The notes under the pieces are model-generated. The model was not told the DNA's origin. It ran no database searches and saw only the letters and a list, made by a program, of their open reading frames with translations. Shown here one piece after another: positions 61,101 through 64,000 of a stretch of DNA of 64,000 nt. The stretch spans positions 18,201,970 through 18,265,969 of the forward strand of contig JABBOT010000007.1 of assembly GCA_016165875.1 (NCBI GenBank). Direction: 5' to 3'. The stretch is from Acanthopleura granulata. Taxonomy: Eukaryota; Mollusca; Polyplacophora; Chitonida; Chitonidae. A program made the translations under genes and the position numbers. The stretch's first letter is position 1; every line of letters begins with the position of its first letter.

Positions 61101-62686
61101 AAACACAACCATTCAGTCACAAAAGAATATATTTTAGAATGAACGAAAAGAAGATATAATGTTAACTGCAAACTTGTCAGGAGAATTAGCTGGGTGAAGA
61201 CAGATTGACAAGTATACCTTCCACATCACTGTCTAAGTCATATGCCTGAGTTGGGGCAGCCAGTAATGTCTCCTTATTCTCCAAATCATCTTTTTCTACA
61301 ACAAACAACAAGAAATTTCAATCATTTTGTCAAAGAGCATGTTACTGTTGTTGAATAACGGCGGCAAAAAAACCCCATCAGCCTTAAAGAGGTATCATCA
61401 ACATTTTTTCAATTTAGGTGGAGAAATGCCATCAAAATACAGCATCTGCTTAAAATTATACCAGCTGAGCAAGTCAGTGGTTGGAGAAATAAGGTGCATG
61501 TATGCTTTGAAACAGACCCAGGTTCAGGATTATGTTACTTACATACTGTACCCAATCAGTACACATGCATTACACCAGAGCTTTCCCTCCTCAAATACTA
61601 AAAGTCTGAACCTTTGTTGGGCTGTCACCCTCACAGCCAAAGTATTTGCACCTGAACTTACCAGGCTCAAATATTAAAATTTGAGCCAGGTATGTTATCC
61701 TAGCAGCCAATGTATTTGCACCTGAACTTACCTTCCTCGAACACTAAAGTCTGAGCCTCTGTGGGTCGGTTATCCTCACTGTCAGACTCTGAAAACACTA
61801 TTGTAGACGGCATATCTGTAAACAAGAAGATACTGTGTAACAAAGGCACACACATATTCTGTAAACCTTTCATAAAAATGCGTATCAAAAGGAAACAGAA
61901 AACACACACAAATATACACACAGTATAGTAACTCTTTGGCAGAACCCCTTGAACTACAAGAAAAGAATAACTCCACGAATCTGTAAAATAACTGTAACAT
62001 GCCAAAATTGAATTAACATGTCATAACAACAGAGTGATGACATCCATCACAATTAAAAAAAGAAACACATGACATCTGATGCAAGTTTTGTTGGCCAAAT
62101 TTTCACGGCTATGTACAAGTAGGATGTGTTTCCACATTAATGTGACAATTTACGTTATCTGGGATTTACAACTCCATAGCATATCACAGACTGTTTTTCC
62201 TCAATACTGGTTGTCACCACTTCGGGTTTTGAACCAGCCACCTCAGAGTCATGCACGCCTGTCCCTGTCCAGTCTGTGTTGGGCTCTGAGTTAACCACTG
62301 GACCTGATCAGAATAGCAGGATCACCCCGCACCCTCTATTTACGAGGCCTTGCTGTCAATAGGTGGTTGATGATGCTCGTATGACCTTTCTGCAATGCCT
62401 ATTATTTGCTGAAGACCAATTGTCTTCCACCAATATGATGTGCATATCTGTACAACACAAATGAGGAAAATTCTATCCAAAGGTTGGTGGTTTACCACAG
62501 GTACTCTGGTTTCCGCTGCCCAATTAAACTGACCACCATGGCATGAGTGAAAAAAAATTGGTTTTATGGTTTTAATCAGAATCAAATAAATAAAGAAATC
62601 AAACTCATATATAAGAAGGGAATACACACCAGCAGGAGCTGCTCTTGTCAGGGCTGGGGTCTCAGCAATCGTCATGCTCTTCTTCT
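43020..62686 (-). CDS. MDC1: MDC1, mediator of DNA damage checkpoint protein 1 (N terminus not resolved)
   Basis: MDC1 is the nuclear scaffold that binds phosphorylated H2AX through tandem BRCT domains and, once phosphorylated by ATM on TQ motifs, recruits RNF8. Nineteen exons join in phase: 62630-62686, 61732-61815, 61218-61295, 60822-60899, 59996-60073, 59154-59228, 57952-58100, 56157-56946, 55573-55625, 54411-54569, 52623-52866, 49887-52039, 49335-49505, 48895-48963, 48152-48251, 47848-48003, 44724-44749, 43575-43777, 43020-43107 (4,811 nt, about 1,602 residues). Order: acidic TQxY/TQxF region, low-complexity and basic repeats, BRCT1 (KVAFTGVVDEHG ... VRRTVKFLCCLARGVPIV), linker, BRCT2 (FKIHVTKSV ... 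SSEFLLTGILKQE), basic tail. Residues equivalent to human Thr1898, Arg1933 and Lys1936, which contact phospho-H2AX, are present (FTG; RRTVK). No FHA domain was found before 64000. Confidence 0.94.
43575..43777 (-). CDS. MDC1: MDC1 exon, BRCT2 C-terminal part
   Basis: 203 nt, acceptor CTCACTCCAG. Encodes YLAKMPSKPGEQVVVISCEG ... VVSSEFLLTGILKQEVLMDE ... VVSPESD. Its donor GATAT|GTAGTA lies two bases before an in-frame TAG (43573-43571); if unspliced, the protein would end PESDM. Confidence 0.93.
44200..44322 (-). mobile_element. tRNA-derived SINE, tail half
   Basis: TTTATTTGATTGGTGTTTTA, CGCCGTACTTAAGAATATTT, GGCGGCCAGCATTATGG and GGGAAACCCACGACC; truncated before the tRNA part. Confidence 0.8.
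44724..44749 (-). CDS. MDC1: MDC1 26-nt micro-exon, BRCT2
   Basis: Acceptor CTTCACAG, donor CGAAG|GTGAGA. With the G from the exon before it encodes DIIQCSGAK, the LI--GGG-like loop of BRCT2. Skipping it would both break the domain and shift the frame. Confidence 0.9.
45348..45359. repeat. Target site duplication of the SINE (left copy)
   Basis: TACAACCAAGAT; identical right copy at 45633-45644. Confidence 0.95.
45360..45632 (-). mobile_element. Full-length tRNA-derived SINE with perfect target site duplication
   Basis: On the minus strand it begins GGGGCCTCCGTGGCTTAGTC, with an A box TGGCTTAGTCGG (45621-45610) and a B-box-like AGTTCAATGCC (45553-45543), and ends in (AAATA)n. It is bounded by the 12-bp direct repeat TACAACCAAGAT at 45348-45359 and 45633-45644. 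It is in the MDC1 intron upstream of the 26-nt exon, antisense to nothing: same strand as MDC1. Confidence 0.95.
45645..47351. other. MDC1 intron, no feature recognised
   Basis: AT-rich with no coding signal, between the SINE and the tandem duplication. Confidence 0.6.
47352..47925. repeat. Tandem duplication of about 287 bp containing part of an MDC1 BRCT exon
   Basis: 47352-47641 and 47641-47925 align from GTTCAAGGGAAATAACTCAT to AGCTTCGCTGG. The first copy carries the last 78 bp or so of the exon, including its donor, but lacks the acceptor half, so it is not a usable exon. Confidence 0.9.
47848..48003 (-). CDS. MDC1: MDC1 exon, BRCT1-BRCT2 linker and start of BRCT2
   Basis: 156 nt, phase 1-1. 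Encodes PNPYIIEDKTSEKLYKFCLR, the inter-BRCT helix, and FKIHVTKSVRPDPLQMR, the first strand of BRCT2. Donor AGAG|GTGAGG. A partial copy of this exon lies just downstream. Confidence 0.95.
48152..48251 (-). CDS. MDC1: MDC1 exon, BRCT1 core
   Basis: 100 nt, phase 0 to 1. Encodes VRRTVKFLCCLARGVPIVLP then QWLDRCKDAGVFI. RRTVK carries the residues that contact the carboxyl end and the phosphate of phospho-H2AX in the human protein; the QWL Trp is the BRCT signature. Confidence 0.96.
48774..48800. repeat. Poly(T) tract
   Basis: Uninterrupted T run in an MDC1 intron. Confidence 0.9.
48895..48963 (-). CDS. MDC1: MDC1 exon, BRCT1
   Basis: 69 nt, phase 0-0. Encodes ITKDLGGELFSSVYDCTHLV then TDK, the LGG and THLVTDK elements of a BRCT fold. 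Acceptor TGATTTCAG, donor AAG|GTAAGG. Confidence 0.95.
49335..49505 (-). CDS. MDC1: MDC1 exon, start of BRCT1
   Basis: 171 nt, phase 0-0. Ser-rich linker, then SRRKSMTFKPKVAFTGVVDE and HGQK. The Thr-Gly after VAF is the phosphate-binding T-G of BRCT1. Acceptor AAAACAG, donor AAAAG|GTATGT. Confidence 0.95.
49690..49775 (-). mobile_element. SINE fragment, TATGCTTGGG-headed family
   Basis: On the minus strand it reads (GTAT)n, then TGCTTGGGTTTTACGTCGCT, matching the 5' head of the copy at 34437. Confidence 0.6.
49887..52039 (-). CDS. MDC1: MDC1 large exon with repeat arrays and basic GRRGRG motifs
   Basis: 2,153 nt, 717 complete codons, acceptor TTTATTGCAG, donor AAG|GTAAGA. From the N-terminal side: PPPKRCGRRSKR basic patch; eight 17-residue units (SVQVQPAQSEEQAPDAG, 51 bp); acidic/basic linker; a 48-residue unit present twice in identical DNA (50861-51148); about five 32-residue units carrying GRRGRGVK-type motifs; AT-hook-like GRKGRP and TGRPGR; then a Ser/Thr/Pro-rich end. 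The layout recalls the PST-repeat region of vertebrate MDC1, which binds chromatin through basic repeats, but that equivalence is inference. Confidence 0.95.
50435..50880 (-). repeat. About five 32-residue coding repeats with GRRGRGVK
   Basis: Units run GSEDAGVEVDEKVSDSQVRS then LGRRGRGVKAEE, with diverged copies on either side. The two central units are almost identical in DNA. Confidence 0.9.
50861..51148 (-). repeat. 144-bp exact tandem duplication inside MDC1 coding sequence
   Basis: 50861-51004 and 51005-51148 show no difference by eye. Each encodes 48 residues, including SNETEVFKVPEASRDRRGRS. Confidence 0.93.
51494..51911 (-). repeat. 51-bp coding minisatellite with three-unit higher order
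   Basis: Eight units of SVQVQP(A/G)QSEEQAPDAG. The A/G pattern by unit is A A G G A G G A, and GCG/GCA codon differences follow it, so a 153-bp block of three units was itself duplicated. Confidence 0.93.
52623..52866 (-). CDS. MDC1: MDC1 exon, basic and Ser-rich
   Basis: 244 nt, phase 0 to 1, acceptor GGTCACAG, donor GTGG|GTAAGA. Contains SSRRGNGGKSAPKPAKPGRG, an AT-hook-like basic run. Its final G joins AA of the next exon to give Glu. Confidence 0.85.
53478..53757. repeat. 32-bp minisatellite, about nine copies
   Basis: Unit TTAAGGGGGCTCAGTCTGAG then ACACTGACAGAT. Two subtypes (CAGTCTGAG and CAGCTTGAG) partly alternate. Intronic in MDC1. Confidence 0.93.
54411..54569 (-). CDS. MDC1: MDC1 Pro-rich exon ending in a BRCT-like strand
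   Basis: 159 nt, phase 0-0. Pro/Thr-rich, ending PSPKKVAFVGV at donor GTG|GTAAGT. The last seven residues resemble the first strand of BRCT1 (KVAFTGV) encoded 5 kb downstream. Confidence 0.8.
54622..54830 (-). mobile_element. tRNA-derived SINE interrupted by a second SINE-like piece
   Basis: TTATTTATTTGATTGG occurs at 54634, is interrupted by about 65 bp including ATCGGCAATATCTCAGCCAT, and resumes at 54710 with TTATTTGATTGGTGTTCTAC and GGAGGAAACCGGGTAGAGC. The insert resembles the core of another mollusc SINE type (CAATATTCCAGCTATAT). Confidence 0.65.
54905..55030 (-). mobile_element. SINE fragment (CCTTTGGCAAGTTACTGA group)
   Basis: CAAAAATTTTTCACTCATAT, GTGGGGGAAACCAGTG, AACCACCTATCTTTGGCAAG. 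Related fragments are at 13590-13700, 40705-40830, 58500-58620 and, in plus orientation, 62470-62600. Confidence 0.6.
55573..55625 (-). CDS. MDC1: MDC1 short exon
   Basis: 53 nt, phase 1 to 0, acceptor TTGTGACAG, donor GATGAG|GTGGGC. Encodes RKPALGICSESEAVSDE. Supported by phase agreement with both neighbours. Confidence 0.75.
56157..56946 (-). CDS. MDC1: MDC1 exon with TQxF motifs
   Basis: 790 nt, acceptor TGCTTTTAG, donor ACAG|GTATTG. Acidic, Thr-rich. Contains TQAY (56857-56868), TQAF (56575-56586), TQLF (56515-56526) and TQVF (56197-56208), plus TQPM and TQVI. TQxF sites in human MDC1 are phosphorylated by ATM and bound by the FHA domain of RNF8, so the exon is the core of that function here. 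Confidence 0.93.
57386..57492. repeat. 37-bp tandem repeat, three copies, palindromic core
   Basis: GATCAAGATCACTAGATCTT then CACCCCTACGAGAACTT. Each unit contains AAGATCACTAGATCTT, which can fold on itself. Confidence 0.93.
57952..58100 (-). CDS. MDC1: MDC1 exon with TQMY motif
   Basis: 149 nt, begins phase 1, ends phase 0 (donor TAT|GTACGT), acceptor TTATTTTGTAG. Encodes DDDRDKSNSSLLGAPTQMYG, then an acidic GEDDTEEGD stretch and TLAYDVTFDEGAY. LLGAPTQMY looks like a diverged LLAAPTQAY unit. Confidence 0.87.
58500..58620 (-). mobile_element. SINE fragment (CCTTTGGCAAGTTACTGA group)
   Basis: TGGGTGGAGAAAACCACAGC and AATCATCAACCTTTGCCAGG match the group consensus seen at 54905. Confidence 0.5.
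59154..59228 (-). CDS. MDC1: MDC1 duplicated exon, copy 4, TQ motif lost
   Basis: 75 nt, phase 1-1, acceptor TTGTTGAAG, donor CGAG|GTACAC. Encodes DTLQTKVTLLAASTRAHAV then DSDVR. Where the other copies have TQAY it has TRAH (CAG to CGG, TAT to CAT), so the predicted phospho-motif is gone though frame and phase are kept. Confidence 0.85.
59996..60073 (-). CDS. MDC1: MDC1 duplicated TQxY exon, copy 3
   Basis: 78 nt, phase 1-1, same splice sites as copy 2. Encodes KDDLENKEMLLAAPTQAYAL then DSDVE; TQAY codons at 60018-60029. Flanking intron sequence is also similar among copies, so whole segments were duplicated. Confidence 0.9.
60822..60899 (-). CDS. MDC1: MDC1 duplicated TQxY exon, copy 2
   Basis: 78 nt, phase 1-1, acceptor TTGTTGTAG, donor GAAG|GTAAAC. 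Encodes KDDSEDKEMLLAAPTQAYAV then DSDRE. TQAY codons at 60844-60855. Confidence 0.9.
61218..61295 (-). CDS. MDC1: MDC1 duplicated TQxY exon, copy 1
   Basis: 78 nt, phase 1-1, acceptor TTGTTGTAG, donor GAAG|GTATAC. Encodes KDDLENKETLLAAPTQAYDL then DSDVE. TQAY (codons at 61240-61251) is an ATM consensus T-Q with Tyr at +3. Confidence 0.9.
61555..61690 (-). pseudogene. Decayed copies of the 61732-61815 MDC1 exon
   Basis: Minus-strand GACAGCCCAACAAAGGTTCA then GACTTTTAGTATTTGAGGA matches the exon's 3' half with a one-base insertion that brings in a stop. A second stub (TTTTAATATTTGAGCCTGGT then AAGTTCAGG) keeps a donor-like GTAAGT. Confidence 0.75.
61732..61815 (-). CDS. MDC1: MDC1 exon with acidic Ser cluster
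   Basis: 84 nt, phase 1-1, acceptor TTTACAG, donor GAAG|GTAAGT. Encodes MPSTIVFSESDSEDNRP then TEAQTLVFEE. SESDSED is a CK2-type acidic cluster in the region where vertebrate MDC1 has SDTD motifs that bind NBS1, but the Thr is absent. Decayed copies of its 3' half lie at 61570-61690. Confidence 0.8.
62470..62602 (+). mobile_element. SINE fragment, plus orientation
   Basis: CCAAAGGTTGGTGGTTTACC, CTGACCACCATGGCATGAG and tail AATCAAATAAATAAAG, 30 bp from an MDC1 exon. Confidence 0.6.
62630..62686 (-). CDS. MDC1: MDC1 exon, most upstream supported
   Basis: 57 nt, phase 1-1, acceptor TTTTTTTCAG, donor GCTG|GTGTGT. Encodes KKSMTIAETPALTRAAPA. Assignment rests on splice sites and phase, since the sequence is not itself diagnostic. 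Confidence 0.65.
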
Positions 62687-63815
62687 CTGAAAAAAACAAA
62701 GATTTACTCACATTTACATATCTAACACAAGAGGAGAAACTTGTGCAAAGTTTAAAGTAAAAGACAGCTCAAAACTCAAGAAACTGTTCCTTTAAAAAGG
62801 TTACTTTTGGAATGGAAAAAGTTGTTCGAATTTTTATGAATTCATTGCTGAATTAGCTTCCTTTGAAGTATGGGGTAACGAGCTGTTAACTGGGGATCTG
62901 CAGGCATCCACGCTTTCAAGCTTATGAGAGATTGACCATTCAGAGAGCTAGGAGATATCAGCTGTTTGTAATCTGTGACAATCTTCTGAGTAGACTGTCA
63001 ACTTACCATGTAATAACATAGGGCCAGGACACTGTTTTAATGTTATATATTTTAATTATATCCATTACACGTGTGAATAACACTGCAAAGTATTTCCAGA
63101 CCATTGTGTTGTCGCGGCACTAAGTTTCTTGATAACTTCATTTTACAAATTTACATATATACTTATTCTTCAACCATTACACTTCAGCTTACTACAGTCT
63201 TAGGTGACAACAGTGTTCTGCAGTTGGAACAACTACGTCACAGCCCAGACATAATGACTGCGTTTCATGCTAGCCGATGGACAGTTAACTGTCAATTTCC
63301 ACTGTCGTAATGGCATTTAGAAAAAATACTTTACTGATAAAACATAATAGTATCCAACCTACTTGGCAAACTTAACTTTGAACATGTGTTGTCTTTCACT
63401 TTAAAGGAAAATATCAGTAACCTACGAATAAGACAAAGGCTAATTTGATGTGCCTTCATGTTTTAAAATCTGTTTCAATACATTTTTCACAATTTCATGC
63501 TGGACATGAAATATATTTCCAAGTCAAATGATTACCTATGCAAATTTTCCATAGCTGGCCTACAACTAATAAATGATGGAGAAAAGGACAAACAGCGCTC
63601 ATCATTTCTGCCACAAAAGCACAAAACACTAATACAGTTAAAAGAAGTTCAGAGACAGCATAGTGTTAGCCAGCACCACAGTCACAGGTCCAATGTGAGT
63701 TGTCTAGGCCAACCCCAAACTTCAAAGTAATCATTTTCTACTGCAAATCTAAGGAAGTTTAGTTACTCTCCCATCTGACAAATACACAATAAGTGTTCAG
63801 AAGTTTACAGTTTAC
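62687..63815. other. Probable MDC1 intron
   Basis: No FHA-like sequence on the minus strand. A good donor (CATG|GTAAGT at 63007) and an acceptor (TTTGCAG near 63086) frame an AT-rich 78-nt stretch open in one frame, but its phase does not fit the next exon. Confidence 0.45.
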
Positions 63816-63861
63816 CCTGCCAGCTACCGGTATTTTCACTTCTGATTTCACACAGCCTCAT
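63816..63861 (-). CDS. Candidate upstream exon of MDC1 (possible start)
   Basis: ATG at 63861-63859 opens 15 codons (MRLCEIRSENTGSWQ) ending in phase 1 at a GTAAAC donor, the donor type also used at 59996 and 60822. The phase fits the next exon at 62686. It does not resemble an FHA domain. An acceptor-like TTTACTGAAG directly precedes the ATG, so it could be internal. Alternatively it is chance. Confidence 0.25.
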
Positions 63862-64000
63862 CTTCAGTAAACAAACACAACAACGTCGTGATATGTCGAT
63901 TTGACTTAGCAGAAATTAGCCAAGGATCTCAGCTGCGATCTTTTAATATGGGGTTAGGCGTAGATCACAGCCGAGGAATTATGCAGGTTAAACTAGTGGT

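Noticed and set aside
63007..63085. MDC1 exon between TTTGCAG and CATG|GTAAGT
   Set aside because: Open in one frame only, AT-rich, no FHA or TQ features, and its phase 2 end does not fit the next exon.

Overview
This is animal nuclear DNA: AT-rich, with long introns, GT/AG splice sites, minisatellites and many SINE copies. Recurrent tRNA-derived SINEs ending in an (AAATA)n tail, a second SINE family headed by TATGTATGCTTGGG-type sequence, and frequent ACATGTACATG palindromes suggest a lophotrochozoan, most likely a mollusc and perhaps a bivalve. That placement is recognition from memory, not a search.

Two genes fill the window, both on the minus strand. The left half (38.3 kb down past the left edge) holds the 5' part of a Rho GTPase-activating protein of the ARHGAP29/ARHGAP45/GMIP family. 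Fourteen coding exons (31587 to 4558) join without a frame error to give 449 residues: the N-terminal helical region and most of the F-BAR domain. The C1 and RhoGAP domains must lie to the left of the window. A likely non-coding first exon ends at 38269, and a promoter-like segment lies at 38.9-39.0 kb. Its introns carry SINEs, a MITE pair, a LINE relic, several minisatellites and, at 310-4218, a complete but decayed hAT transposon.

The right half (about 41.1-64 kb) holds MDC1, mediator of DNA damage checkpoint 1. Nineteen exons from 62686 to 43020 join in frame (about 1,602 residues). They encode an acidic region rich in ATM-type TQ motifs, a 2.15-kb exon with repeat arrays and basic GRRGRG motifs, a tandem BRCT pair with the phosphopeptide-binding residues conserved, and a basic tail. 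The 3' UTR runs to a poly(A) signal at 41101. The FHA domain expected at the N terminus is not in the window.

No wholly new system was found. The most interesting points are: (1) MDC1 has expanded its TQxF/TQxY motifs by tandem duplication of a phase 1-1 exon, one copy of which has lost the motif; (2) a 33-bp minisatellite in the RhoGAP gene is built from the 3' splice site plus exon start, so it carries about 27 decoy acceptors, the nearest five of which would add 11-residue units in frame; (3) partial duplication of a BRCT exon; (4) the MDC1 tail depends on splicing two bases before an intronic stop.
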